64,000 bases of DNA from Liolophura sinensis (GCF_032854445.1 NC_088295.1:51379249-51443248), one strand, 5' to 3'; positions 13,301-57,827 are shown, counted from the first letter of the stretch. Notes: generated from the sequence alone by a model not told the origin. Program-made: numbers and translations.

Positions 13301-14691
13301 CAAAACTGACACACCGCTCTTCTTCCCGTCGGCGCTTGAGACGAACGTTTTCGACATCGGGTAGACGACGATCAAGGGCAGCAAAAATGGCAAAAAAGAA
13401 TCAGAAATCTAAGCAAACCGAAATGGTCAACAAGGGGAGTGAAGAGGTGAATGCCCCCGCAGTTGACTCTGAGCACAAAGAGAAGGGGACACTGAGCGCT
13501 GATGACTCTGTGATAATGCTATCTGCAGATGATTCGGGGTGTTCCACACTAGATGATCATTTGTTCCAAGATGACAGTCTCTCTGAGGAGGTGCTCGGTT
13601 GTTTGGTGTCCAGAGGACTGGAGTTTGATAGCGATACCAGCTGCCAACCTCAGACTCCTGTGCTGAAATCCCGGCGAGATGAAGGCTATGAGTCGCTACA
13701 AAAGATAGCACAGAGTACAATTCCGACAGAGCGCCTCGACGGAACGCTGGAACAGGTTCGACAAATTATCTTCTGCTCTTCCAGTGAAAACGGCAAATCG
13801 TACGATCCTCCAACAGAGATAGACATGACTCAGTGGACATTAAGACAATCGTCACCTACGAATGATGATCAGTTGAGTATTTCTTTCACATCAGAAATAC
13901 CCTTGGAAGCTGACGGAAAATCCTCCATCGCAGGAAGCTTCTCGGATTCGGGATATTCCACCAATAGACAACTGTCTGAACGTGACCCCGAGATTTCCGA
14001 CAATGTAGAAAACATTAACTCTCCGGATGAATCTCCGGCTTTTGTGGATGAATCTTTTAACGAACATTTTGCGCATGTGCTGACAGGGACGAAGACATCT
14101 TTGTTCTATCAGAATCCTATCAACAGTCCGACAGCGTCGGACACAGGCCATGTCACCAGCCCTCTGTTACATCTACAGAATGCTCTGGACACAAGTAATC
14201 AAACCATTGGTAAGATGTATACCATTACTAGCCTCAGTGAGATCAGACTCAGTTGATATGACTGGAGGACGAAATTATATGCTTAAGACCCATTCTTATC
14301 TCAGCGTAATATGTTAAGTAAAGAGTTGACCGATTCTTTTATTACCCATATAGGTGGGGTAATACTTGCGAGACTTTCATGACACAGAACAGTGTTCCTG
14401 TATTAAGTAGAAAGTGAGAGCTAGGATTTCTTTGAACCAATGGAACAGTAGATGATTTGCTAAAACGTTTAAAATTTCACTTTTATGAGCAATGGTATAG
14501 CTCAAGATTCTAATATTGATAACTGTAGCTTGATTTTTCTGTTTCTTGTAGATGCTGGTCTGGTGTTGGATGAGTCTGACGTGTCAGCAGGAACTCCCGT
14601 ATCATCCGCCATAACCACAGACTCGCATGAGCATACTTGTGTTCAACTTGACGACACAAACAGACGTAATCCTTCAGAGGTGTACGTGTAA
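7362..14691 (+). CDS. Orphan five-exon gene, predicted 445-aa disordered Ser/Asp-rich protein
   Basis: Coding exons are 7362-7371, 11490-11660, 12795-12866, 13265-14209 and 14552-14691 (TAA at 14689-14691), all with GT-AG borders. Their lengths (10, 171, 72, 945, 140) join into one open frame of 445 codons plus stop. Every intron is phase 1, so exons 2, 3 and 4 are each a multiple of three and could be skipped without a frameshift. The start is the first ATG after an in-frame TGA at 7281-7283 and begins MGQGKKHTT. I do not recognise the protein and see no folded domain, membrane segment or cysteine pattern. A basic tract at residues 92-134 (SRRRLRR, GRRRSRAAK, KKNQKSK) looks like a nuclear localisation signal. 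The rest is acidic and Ser-rich, with three D[SE]G motifs: DSGCST (174), DEGYES (223) and DSGYST (312). These resemble beta-TrCP phosphodegrons. The gene structure is well supported; the function is unknown. Confidence 0.72.
11755..12076 (-). repeat. SINE, family D (A-like tail, different body)
   Basis: Read on the minus strand, this element ends with the same 3' domain as family A; the plus strand shows TTGTTTATTGCAATACTCAA and AATATTTCACTTATACAA. Its body differs: ATATTGATGGAAGACAAACG and CACAAGCAGTGAGAGCG. A box B-like GGGTTTGAACTCAC (plus strand) lies near the head end at 12030-12045. It sits in intron 2 of the orphan gene, and a GTGA-tail fragment follows directly at 12077. Confidence 0.6.
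12077..12131 (-). repeat. SINE family B (GTGA tail) 3' fragment
   Basis: GAGTGAGTGAGTGCTTGGGG followed by TTTAACGTCGTACTCAACAA is the diagnostic tail and 3' domain of family B. The rest of the element is missing. Confidence 0.75.
13265..14209 (+). CDS. Main exon (exon 4) of the orphan gene
   Basis: This 945-nt exon encodes residues 85-399, about 70% of the protein. It follows a TTCCAG acceptor and ends at a GTAAGA donor. It starts with an acidic run (DEEE) and a basic NLS-like segment, then a long acidic and serine-rich tract. The three degron-like motifs lie at 13531-13548, 13678-13695 and 13945-13962. Other short runs are SPDESPAF and INSPTASD. The open frame continues a little past the donor to a stop at 14256. 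The continuation is judged intronic because the downstream exon at 14552 restores phase 1 exactly. Confidence 0.75.
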
Positions 14692-17600
14692 ATACCCACT
14701 CCACTGTTGTTGAGCTGTGACTACATGAACGTTGTGTGCACTCAGTTTTTCTCGAGTGGCAGTCCAGTGGCATACGTTAACGTCTGATGTGCCGATATGC
14801 AATATAACAATGTTTATATATAAACCATTCTGTGACATGGCCATCGATTCGTCCAATGGAAGGGACGCCATATTTAATATCAGAAGCAACTTTACCAGTT
14901 GGTGTAACATTGACGATGCTACAAGTTAACTGAAGACATCTTTATTCCCTGTTATATAAATACTCAGAACTCCACAACGAATAATTCGAACATTATTGTG
15001 GCGTATAGTCATTTTCCATATGTACCTTAAGCGGTATGTAAGCATATGTTTGAGAGAATCCATGTTAATTTGAGATTTTAGTATGGGACAACCAATAGCA
15101 AGCTGTACTGTGCACAGGTGCCATTGATGGAAACTTCGTGGTAAGGTCAACAGGCCAGCGCACACTGCCGCTTCCACCAGCCGCGTTTACACGGTGCAAT
15201 TTTTCCTATCGAGTCGTCATATGAAAATAAGACAAGCCTCATTTGATTTCATTTCATTTTTACCTTCGACTAAAATCAATTGCAGTTCACAGGTTTCGAA
15301 TGTGTTAAAATCGTCAACTCAATACGACACATCGCACCACGTGAACGCGGCTTATTAACCTATATTAATGTGTATCAACATAAGAACGGTAGACATTTAC
15401 GATTAAGCTTCTATATATGTAGCAATTATAAACATAACAGAAATGTATTCGATCACCGCTCACGTAATAATAATCGCCTCCATTTATGTTAGGATGTGAA
15501 CGTGAAACATCTGATTGGTTGTCGTCGAGTTCTTTTGGTGCTTGTTCTGATGAAAATGTTATCTACATGCACATATACAATATATACATTGATGCCAGGA
15601 AGCATGTGAACGACACGCAAAAAATCGAATCGAACAATTTAACTGGCTGCATATCCCTTGACCCACGTGTGAAGGGATGATTTGGTGATCATTTACGAAG
15701 AATCGAAGTTTCGAAAACATCAGTAAAACTACTTGCTATTCGACCTTTAGCTGTTTGGTGGATTGGCCAGTCTTCGATCGATGTACATGTAAGTCACCTC
15801 AGAGATCAGAAAGCCGGAACTCATTATTTTCAGCTAATAACCTCGTGTGAAATAATCAATGGAATATTTTAAAATGTATTTTATCTCAAACAATGTCGTT
15901 GGATTTTTATTAGATTACGATCAAGTGGAGCTTTCGCTGTCTTACTGTCTGCTCAGCAAAAGCACTATAGAATGGCCAAATGATGACTAAGGTACTCACC
16001 ATATAGTGACGTCAGCTGGGACATGGCTCTTGTCCCATGCCGGAATGACGCTATCTAGCGCAGAATCCCAACCTGGTCTGTCTGTCCGTCTCTCCTCCCC
16101 TGTCCGTCTGCATGCCTATCATTGTATCTGGGTATGTTATATACTTGTATACATGTATGATACGCAGTACATGATTAGCAAAAGCACGAGCACTGATTTT
16201 ACTTGCCATGGGTTTAAGACCATATACTAGTAGTGCAGAAATGCGTAAGGGCCATGAAGGCCATGAATACGTATGGAAACCATGCAAGCATATCCAGACA
16301 CCGGAACTCGAGAATCACCCTGACGAAATTCGAGCAAGAGACATCAGAAATTGGCACTATGTACAAAAACAAAAAAGAAATTTGATTAAAGTTGAAAATA
16401 ATCACGTTTGTCAGTTGTATCTAGCCTTGCTCAAGTTATTCTGCACCAGCTATCACTTTCACAAATGTTTGCCCCGAGATTTTCTCACCCTTTGAGACTT
16501 GCAGATACATGAAGGCAGCGTATGTTTTCGGAGACAAATCCCGTGGCGCAACTTCGTCGTAGTGGTCCCAGACACTGAGAGGGGAATAATTAATTGTGGA
16601 AAATCAGTTGACAGCTTTGTGTCCCAAAGCAAGTACGTCGGGTCTTGTATGGACGCTGTGTTAGTCAACAGGGAGCGTTACACATTTTCTGATAGGTGTA
16701 CTAAAGAAGCGTCACAGTATGCCTTTTTCGGTTATTTCATACATATACAAGGACTGAAGTTTGCACAAGTGTTCTCTAAATCCACTTTTTCTTTTCTACA
16801 CTCCCAAGTGTAATAAAACTTTATTTTTCCGATAGGATAAATAAGAAAATCACGGTTCGTCATCTAAAATTAAACTTCACTCTGACAAATTACAAATGAA
16901 GTTGGGAGTTTTGGGCCTTTGGACAATATTATTTTGCCGTTTTAATTCTGATGCGATGCAGTTATGAGAATGCTCTAACCGGAATCCTTGTTTCAGTGGT
17001 GTTTCATTCCGCATAACTGGATAATACTTCGCTTATAATAGGACGTAAACATTCTGCATGTCAACATTCACAGGTGTATGTAGTATGCATATATATAGAG
17101 CTGTCTTGGAGATTGTGTATCGCAATTATGTAGCATCGATAATTATGTAGCATTGACAAGGGTGAGCATACGTATACAGGAGCAAGGTGTCTTCATATAT
17201 ATGCCAACGGAAGTTTAAAGGAATCATGGCATAGATATCTAGATATAGCACAGACAAGACTGTTTCATCGTTTCGTTTTACATATAGATCAACGGTAGCA
17301 TTAATTCTTTATTACATGGATACTTTAATATTCATACATTGTTAAAAATCTGTTGCAATGAAAATTACCAGTGAAACCCGTGTTATTGTATCTGGTCATG
17401 CTCATATATATATATATGGAAGTTACCGATGCATACTATGTTGAGTGGAAGAAGCGACTGATTGTGAGATAGCCGTGCGAAGGCATAACTATTGAACCGT
17501 CAAAGCACCTGACCGTGGCGTGGCGTGGCGTAGTGTATATAGTTCTAACGTCATTGCGCTGGAGCCAAATTTTTCAAGCGTTTTAAACCTTTAATCAAAA

Positions 17601-17997
17601 TTTCAAAACACAGGTACAATTAAGAAGTTTTCCTCTTTGGAGTTTAAAATGTGTAAATCGAATCTTTACTGTACAACAACGTACCAACCACTTTTTGAAA
17701 CTTAGAGAAACTGGCCAATAGAGGGTTAGATTTGTGTGTTTACACCAAGATGCCGCATGAGATACATTTCCATTTATATAGGCCTATCACATTAAATCAT
17801 AATTTTTTATCAGTTCACTACCTGATGCCTGTGCCTACAAACCTCCCCTCTATGTACCTATATGCATACGGTCAACTTTGCAATTAAAGCATTCGAAACA
17901 TGTTTGTCTAACAAGACTACTCACCACATACACAAATGACCATCGACTAATCTACGCCAATATGTGTATCCAGAACTTGAGCTGAACACATGCAGTA
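14692..17997. other. Intergenic A+T-rich sequence
   Basis: This lies downstream of the orphan gene's stop codon. I see no canonical AATAAA just after the stop. The longest frame (16499-16813, 104 codons) matches nothing I know and has no splice or codon support. A short (TA)n lies at about 17404-17417, and a GTGGC/GTGGCGT direct repeat at about 17514-17530. Confidence 0.45.
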
Positions 17998-18180
17998 CGT
18001 TTTATTTATATATTTATTTGATAATGATTGGAGATTTACGGCGTACTCAATACATGTATTTCACTTATACGACGGCGGCCAACATTATTGTGGAAGACTT
18101 TCCCACAGCAGAGGAAGCAAGCATATGAAGCAAGTATATGAGCTGGACTTGAACTCACAGCGACCACACCTGTAAGTGGC
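17998..18180 (-). repeat. SINE family A, decayed copy
   Basis: TTTATTTATATATTTATTTG and ACGGCGTACTCAATA mark the tail and 3' domain. GAGCTGGACTTGAACTCACA and GCGACC mark the box B region. The middle of the body is deleted. Confidence 0.75.
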
Positions 18181-18522
18181 TCCGGAGTGTGAAGAAGTGA
18201 ATGCATGTACACGTCTAAACATTTTAAATTTACGTGGAGATGCCTTCTTTTCCATTGTATATGCCTGTATAGTTGAGCTGGTTGCAACAGCAATTTTCGG
18301 ACATGCTTAAAACCGGTGAGCGGAAAAACCGGGCACCACCCAAATTAATGGGCGAAATGTGTCCAAAATGTGGTGGCCGAAAATACTAGAAATGAGGTCT
18401 TCAAAAATGAGACCAGCACAAATGCTGCTAGTGATATATTGTGAAATATTTTCAGTATATAATGCCTATAATGCATACATTCATACTGTGCCAAATAGTT
18501 CATTTGAAAACGCATCATTAGG

Positions 18523-18529
18523 AAAAAAA
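18523..18529 (-). terminator. RNA polymerase III oligo-T terminator of the tRNA-Lys gene
   Basis: Seven consecutive A residues on the plus strand read as T7 on the transcribed strand, a few bases past the tRNA 3' end. This is the standard termination signal for this polymerase. Confidence 0.75.
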
Positions 18530-18535
18530 TGCTAG

Positions 18536-18627
18536 CGCCCGAAATGGGACTCGAACCCACGACCCTCAGATATCATCTAGAGATGTTACTTAAAAGTCTG
18601 ATGCTCTACCGACTGAGCTATCCGGGC
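18536..18627 (-). tRNA. tRNA-Lys (anticodon TTT) with a 19-nt intron
   Basis: Read on the minus strand the gene folds as a full cloverleaf. The acceptor pairs GCCCGGA with TTCGGGC, plus a G discriminator. The D arm contains box A, TAGCTCAGTCGG. The anticodon stem is TCAGA/TCTGA with loop CTTTTAA. The T arm is GTGGG-TTCGAGT-CCCAT (box B GGTTCGAGTCC). Anticodon TTT gives lysine. A 19-base insertion (18572-18590) lies between positions 37 and 38, the canonical tRNA intron site. Without it the tRNA is 73 nt. A run of seven T residues starts nine bases after the 3' end (A run at 18523-18529 on the plus strand) and should act as the RNA polymerase III terminator. All arms pair, so it looks functional. 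Confidence 0.9.
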
Positions 18628-19894
18628 AGCTTACAACGATGGCGTCAAAATTGACATAAATCTTCTCTGGTTTCAATTCTCCTCATTCATGTGCCATACT
18701 GTACCGACTATAATACTTTTTCTGTTTGATTCCGTTAAATTTTACAGCACAAACCACGCCCCCACAATGCGACTTCGGACTTACATGCGCAAATATGTAG
18801 CCGTAACACTTGTGAAAATCCTATACCGTGACAGTCTATTAAACGCTAACTGCTGGCCCAAGTGCAGCTCTGACAGGCCGACTCTTCATTCTAAAGGATA
18901 ACGTTATGTTTAGAACGAGACGGCCCGTCAGAGCTAGTCTAAGTTTAACATTGAATAGTGATCACAATTGCCTCCGTGTCCATCTACTAGGCCTCGAATA
19001 TTCTGTTTCCATGACCTTGTTGATGCTGTTATTTTTATAAAGGTGGTAAGCAGTTATTTGGGCGCACTCAGTTCGAAATAGGATCACTCCGACATAGCAC
19101 CTGGGGCCGGCACACCACCTGGGACCGCCACAAACTGACGTCATACTCATAGTCCTATTTATTGAACAGATGACACCTAGTGTTCCGCGCGCGTGCGGCT
19201 GAACTACAGTGTGAAGGGGAACAGACCTCGCGAGCAGCGGCAGAAGTCACCAACACTGTGTAATCTGCTATCTGCTACACACCGCTATTAAAGTTCGATT
19301 GCTCCAGAATCACAAAAGCTTAAATCAGTTCATGGAGGCGGACTACCTACGCATAGTCATATGTTTTTTTAACTCACCGGTGATTAAGGCAGGCCTACAT
19401 GTATTATTTCTGAACTCAGATTTGCCGAGTCGATGAAAGTCTAACTCATCTCTAAATGCTTAGTAGGCCTACCAGTACTAAAATAAAAATAAAAAGATGT
19501 ACTATGATAAGTCACAATCATAGTGCAGTAAACGGTTTCAGTTCAAACTTGAGCAGTCATACACGCCAAGCCTAATTAGTTAAGCTGGGCTGTGATATAG
19601 AATCTCCTAGGTCTAGGCAGCTTTGTGATCCTGTGGCCGAGGTGTGAGATACAGCTTCTTGGGTATGGATTTCTGGATTCTTTGTATAAGATTGTTTGCA
19701 GCAAGCTCAAAAACAATAGAGGTTGGCGTACAATTTTCAAAACATTTTTAAGAGTGAAATAAAGTTCAGGATTTTTTGTTCAGCTAAATTTGATTTTTAA
19801 GACTCAGAAATGGACTTAAGACTCATTTTTTTTAAACAAATGGGTTTTCGAGGCGTGCTGATTGCCAGAAGTCCAATGGACATGGATCAAGCAA
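18628..19894. other. Intergenic sequence upstream of the tRNA gene
   Basis: No coding signal or repeat of the families named here was recognised. The segment at about 19,070-19,210 is locally richer in G+C than its surroundings. Confidence 0.4.
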
Positions 19895-20081
19895 TACTTT
19901 TTTATTTCTTTACTGGATTGGTGTTTTACGCTGTACTCAAGAATATTTCATTATGGTGAGAGAAAACTAGGCAGAGCCCGAGGAAAACCCACAACCATCC
20001 GCAGGTTCCTGACAGACCTTCTAACTTACGGACGGAGAGGAAGCCAGCATGAACTGGACTTGAACTCACAATGACCACCTT
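19895..20081 (-). repeat. SINE family A, head-truncated copy
   Basis: TGGATTGGTGTTTTACGCTG and TACTCAAGAATATTTCA mark the 3' domain. The body (GGCAGAGCCCGAGGAAAACC) and box B region (TGGACTTGAACTCACAATGA) follow. The tRNA-like head beyond box B is missing. Confidence 0.85.
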
Positions 20082-22838
20082 GGTGATCAAGCAACATTTC
20101 ATTCAATTTGTACTTTTCAACTGAAATCAACTGAAATTTCACATACATGTATTACAATTGTTTTGATTTCAGTAAATCAGTGCATCAAGTTATTGTGTGT
20201 AAATATAACAGTCCATGGTCCAAAACATCAAAACAAGTGAACTTAGAGGAACACCATAAAGGTAACACTAAACTCTCAAGTTCAGCTGAGCTCAGAAAAG
20301 CAGCCAAAATAATATCATTAAAATAGGCATGTTTTATTTTGCACACAATAGAGGTTAGAAAAAAAAGAACCAAAACATACCTGTTTTTTTTTTTTATAAT
20401 AAATTCATTCATGAAGCCAGTGTGACAGGAATGTTGAACAATGAATTTTGATGCAATTACCACAGCCAGGTATATCCTGGGTCACATAATCAATTGTGTA
20501 TCTTACACCCAAGTGCTCATTTGATTCAAGGCTGCAAGACACATACAAATATCATCCTAAAATAGGTACCACTTGAATTTCTGATATTTAGAGACCATGC
20601 GAAGATGTGAAAACAAAATGTTTACTTAGTATTGCTTAAATAAAGCTATTATTGCAAATCAAGTTTTAAAGTTTATTTTATTACATCATTTGCACTGCTC
20701 TGCATAATGGAAGCAAAGTCATTCTGCATGATGATGCAGTGCATCCACTCATGACAAATACGGCACAGGTATGAATGTTCCAAGCTTAGATTGAGAAAGC
20801 TAAAGCAATGGTTCCATGCAAATGTCTGCAGTGCTTTGATAACATACTGGACAGATTCAGGAAGGCCAGTGTCACTGTGCGGATTCACTGCACATACCAG
20901 TACGGAGCTGTTGGCAAGCGTTTTAGAAATATCTCATATTAAGCACAGATGTACTTCACTGATGAACGGCTTACCTGGCCATACTAAGCACTAGCTATGC
21001 TTTGTGGAACAGGTAAGAATTCCACTAGTCTGGCGCAATAGTGGATCAACGGAGACTACATGTATGTGTTTCTTCTGATAGACACGCATTGTGGTTAGGG
21101 ACAAAGTCAGTGCTACATGTACTCTCTGTCAAATAAAGCACATAGAAAACCACAGATAAATAATGCAAGCAGCTTTTCACAGAAGTTTACCTGTAGATAG
21201 GAAAACTAGGCACTGCTGTCAGCAAACATTTTATGATAGAAATGCTATAGTATTCAAATGGAAATCTAATCCAGTGCAAAAAAAAAAAAAACAACCAAAA
21301 AATGCAATGGTCACACACTGATTCGAGAAGGGCATTATACCCAGTGAGATAATTTCACTGATATCCACTTGTACACATGTATAAAACCTATGACAATGTC
21401 AGTTTTTATATTACAATAAATATTAAACAAAAGATGGGAGAAAAATATAGCAAATAAAACATCTGAAAAATGCATCCTTCCATTTGGGTTCAAAATAATC
21501 ACTGAACAGAATTTCTGCAAATTTGCAAATACATGTAGTCCATTTGTTATATTATGCTGTTTTAAACAGTAATAAAATAAAAACCTGTTTTATTACATTG
21601 AGGTACGCATAGGTCAAACATTATTCATATCGTGCGTATTCCGTAATATCTGAGACGATCGTAACAGTGGAATAGAGGAGTACCTGACATATGTCTGCAG
21701 CGTAAATCACCGAAGCTTTTTCCGTATTCAATATGTTAACAATTCTTCAAAAGCATGTACATCTATTTCCCACTGATTTGGTGAATGATGAGACAGAAAT
21801 GACTACCAATAATAAGCAAACTTTACCTTCTTTTGAACTTCTTTCTGATGATCAAAGATGTTTACTGCTGAGTGCTTTGAAAGAACTGAGAGACACAAAA
21901 CTGAGTCTGCTTTCCTGTTTCGACCAACATATTAACATTAAAATGGTGGAAATGTCTTAGCATACATAAATAAATGAAATGCAAAAAGATGGGGAAAGAT
22001 GATATACCTTAAATTTGAACAAACGACCCCTTATGTTGTAGTGAGCGCATGAAGAAAGATTTGACAAGACCAAAAAAGTTCAGTTAGCCTTACTGCTACA
22101 TACTCAAGTAGAACTGTTAGTCCATGACCTCTGGTGCATACTGACGTGATCATGTATCATTGCAGAAAAAAGCACGAATGGAAGTGAAATCGGCAGCTTT
22201 CATTCCTTATCCCCCTGTTACAGTCATCTCAGTTAATATGCAAGACATTATCTTCTAAACACCTTCCTGTGACTGAGGTACCATTATTTACATAAGGACA
22301 TATTTCATGATGTGCTATTTCTTTGACAGTAGTCACCGGACCCAACACATTCTAGCACTTTCATGATACATTTTAATCTCACAGCAACTCTCCCTCAGCA
22401 CAGTAAGACTGACAAGGGAGATAAATCTACACTGTGATTATTTCAAGAATGTTGTGAGAAAAATACATGTAATTCAGGTAGAATATGCAGAAAAGTACTG
22501 CATAACACAGTTTGGCAGGGGGAAAGGGGTAGGGGTGAATGGGGAAAGAACAAATATATAAAGATGATCATTTCTTTGGGCAAATTTTACCGTGGAATAC
22601 CCATCCACATGAGTTTATCAGTGAACAGTTCACAGAAGCAGACCTCTGACAAGCACTGCTCACCAAAAGAACATGTCATAAAACTAAGCAATCAGGTAAG
22701 CCTCTACTAATGACAAGAAAAGGCAACACAAATTATAAACTACTCTATAATTTTCTGTAGATTTACAGATCAATTCTGAGTTCGTTTGGTCCTTTTGTAA
22801 TATCACATAAATATCTTGCAGAGGGATTTTGACCATCA

Positions 22839-22888
<50 letters not shown>

Positions 22889-25449
22889 ATTTCCAACACT
22901 GAAAAAACATTATACATGTATATTGATGTGTTCTGGGTTCATGATGGCAGTTGGTTGGGAAACACGGACTGGTCAGTCACAGTGCAATCACATGATACAC
23001 CGTATTGTATGGTGTCACTACTCAGCTCGTGTACACGTTAGTTGACTCCAACAATTCAGCGTTCAGGTCTGGCTTGGTACATGCAGTTATTATGTTGGTA
23101 AAGCAGTGGTGATAGTGGTGATAGGTGTTTATTCACTTGAGCCAGTATTTTCACCAGTCATGAGATAGTGGTTTCAGTATCAATAATCCAATACATATAT
23201 ACATTATTGCATTCCCTGATGATGCTGGCAGTGACTTCCTATCATTTGAGATAAAACAGATTTCTGCTGCTCAAAATGATTAACATATCCCTAAATGAAG
23301 GTGAAAAGGTGTTATTTTTGCTCACGTGTATTGAGTCTTGATGGCCGATTCCATCTTAGTGGGGTCCAATTTTTAGTGTTTTTGTCTTAAATAAAATGTA
23401 TCATTAGCAAAAACAATACAGGTGGATGTTCGGCAGGCACATGGCTAATATTAGCAACAGGTCTATCCAAGAATGCAACATTGCAAAATTTGTGTCCCAA
23501 GCCTTTCCTTTGTAGAAAATATCCAAATAGACTACAACTTACTAAATTAATCACAGTATTAATTGTGACATTGTAAGATTTTGTTTGCAAAGGAGAAGGT
23601 ATTGCAAAAGGTTATATTTTGCTTTTAAGTTAAAAGAAAAAACACCATAAAGTGGACCTCATTAAATATGTTTAAACGCAATCGTTTTTTTGCCACTTCT
23701 CCACTATTCATACAAACTAATCTGGAGCTGTAATGAAATCACTCACGGAGTACATGGAAGGAGGGTAACCCATCTTTGTGCAGAAAATGCCTTGGTGACG
23801 TAAGCATAATAAACACCATCGTGTGTTAGTTTTATTAGCAGTCTACAATCATGTTCAAACTCAGACTCTCCACAACACTGGACTGTTCTGTGAAAAAATA
23901 AGTCGTCCAAACCTGGCATGTCTCTCTTTCTCATAAATTCCATTAATTCCAATCAATACTCAGGAAATGTGTCCTATATTTATTGTCGGTACTGGAATAA
24001 TTTAGCAAACATCAACTTATTAAGTTGAAAATTGGAAAATTGTTGACTTAACATACGACACAGATTAGCCCTGATTAATAATTTGTGCACGATTTTGTGA
24101 GCAAATTACAACAGCCACCCTCATCCTGACTGGGTTGTAACAATGTCAGGGATAGAAATTAGAAGTAAAGCCAGCAGGACAACTATTCCTGTTGATCCCT
24201 AAAAAATACCTGACATTTTTTCAACCCACAGTTGCAACTGTTGGCCGATGTATGATTATTTAGTCTTTAATGGTATCTGTTTTAATAATTGACCAGGGGG
24301 GTTATCTGCGGTCATCATAATTTTCACATATGGTGCAATACATTGCCTCTGGTCGTCCTTAAAATATTCTCGCGTAGCTGACGTTAATGTTGGATTAACT
24401 TCACTGCTTGGGTCGGTAACTGATCCATTAGTCAATTGCTTGGTAAACCCAAATGTAAGTAGGTTGGTCATTTTGAGCGATCAATATTTTTCGTTTAGCT
24501 GCCAACGACCACCATATTTCTAGAGTCGCTCTCCTGTCCCCATGAATTTTACATCACAATATATGCCTTGCATCTTTTTGCTCAATGAAAAGCCACTGGA
24601 ACAGGGTAATCTATTTTCGCATCAACAGAAGTCTCTTACAGGAAGTCTCGTACATTTTATGGAAACGCAATTTTTCAAATCCACTCAAACAGCAGTTTGG
24701 GAAACTGATCAAAGTAGCAAAATTTCATGTATGTGCAAATTTTAATTGCCAAGTAGTCAACCGGGCATTTGTCTGTGCTGCCCATAAGTTTTGATGAACA
24801 AGACCATTTTGTTGCCGGACATGTCTGAGAAGTCAAAGGTAATTTTGAAGCCTGAATGTTGTATTTTCCTGAACAATTACGGTTCTTTTCATCTCTGTCA
24901 TGCTACATGTATGTCCCCAATACAAGCTGTAACCATAAAAGGTTACAACCCAAACTCTGCACGTGTGGTGTTCTATACACGTGCTTTACATCATTTCTAC
25001 CACTAGTTTAACCTTTTTTTTGGCTTGGCCTCACTAATGATGTCAGCATTGACCAATAAAACTGCTCTTAGATGTCCACTGGAATCATCTTGTACATATA
25101 TGTACTTTAGATAAAGAGAATGCATATGTTTGTAATATTAACAGAAGCAAAAGTTTTTTGTTTTTTCCTGTTTCATGGCCATGACCCCAAGCACGTTGGC
25201 AATATTCAAAATATCAGTTCCAAATTTGCAGGTGGCGTTAGTGGTGTAAAGCAGGCATGTATGATTACAACCCTCCGTCCAGTACACTTTAAGGAAACCA
25301 CTGAAAACCAGATTTTTACCTCCAAGACTCATTTGACTGCTCATAATGACTCTGGGTGGTTAACACTTGTGTTAGTAACATAAAATGATCATTTCTGCCA
25401 ACAGAAGCTTATGGGGAGTTACCTCCCCCAAGCCTTCTAATGTCACACA
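20082..25449. other. Sequence downstream of BRWD; possible long 3' UTR
   Basis: This interval contains no recognisable gene. It is A+T-rich and almost free of the SINEs that crowd the BRWD introns. Overlapping AATAAA signals on the minus strand (TTTATT at 20672-20682) could end a 5-kb 3' UTR of BRWD, whose vertebrate relatives have long 3' UTRs. That is an inference. Nearer minus-strand signals exist around 23,830 and 23,975. Small frames at 21733-21960 (+), 23743-23952 (-) and 24256-24471 (-) match nothing I know. Confidence 0.35.
22837..22887 (+). repeat. (TA)n microsatellite
   Basis: About 25 uninterrupted TA dinucleotides. Confidence 0.95.
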
Positions 25450-25856
25450 AGAGTTGGGCAATCACATTCGGAATTTGAGGCTTAAACACACATTCGGCAC
25501 ACAGAGCCTAAATGCATATTGGGCACTCAAGCCCAAACACACATTAGGCACTTGAAGCCTAAACGCTCATTCGGCACTTGGAGCCTAAATGCTCATTCGG
25601 CACTTGGAGCCTAAATGCTCATTCGGCACTTGCAGCCTAAATGCTCATTCGGCACTTGCAGCCAAAATGCTCATTCGGCACTTGCAGCCTAAATGCTCAT
25701 TCGACACTTGTAGCCTAAGTGCACATTCTGCACTTGCAGCTTAAACGCTCATTCGGCACTTGGAGCCTAAACGCTCATTTGGCACTTGGGGCCTAAATGC
25801 ACATTCCGCACTTGAAGCCTAAACGCTCATTTGGCACTTGGAGCCTAAATGCACAT

Positions 25857-25858
<2 letters not shown>
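25450..25858 (-). repeat. 26-bp minisatellite abutting the BRWD stop codon
   Basis: About fifteen units of CTCATTCGGCACTTGGAGCC followed by TAAATG (plus strand). Several variants occur, such as CACATTC for CTCATTC. The last unit runs into the BRWD stop codon (25857-25859), so the proximal 3' UTR consists of this array. Each unit contains TTCATT- or TTCGGC-type junctions, and many carry GAATGA on the minus strand. GAATGA is also the sequence of the last BRWD codon plus stop. Confidence 0.9.

Positions 25859-57827
<31,969 letters not shown>

Noticed and set aside
16499-16813. 104-codon frame in the intergenic region
   Set aside because: No recognisable domain, no splice context, and composition like the surrounding non-coding DNA.
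22684-23041. Tyr/Ile-rich frames on both strands
   Set aside because: They are produced by the (TA)n tract.
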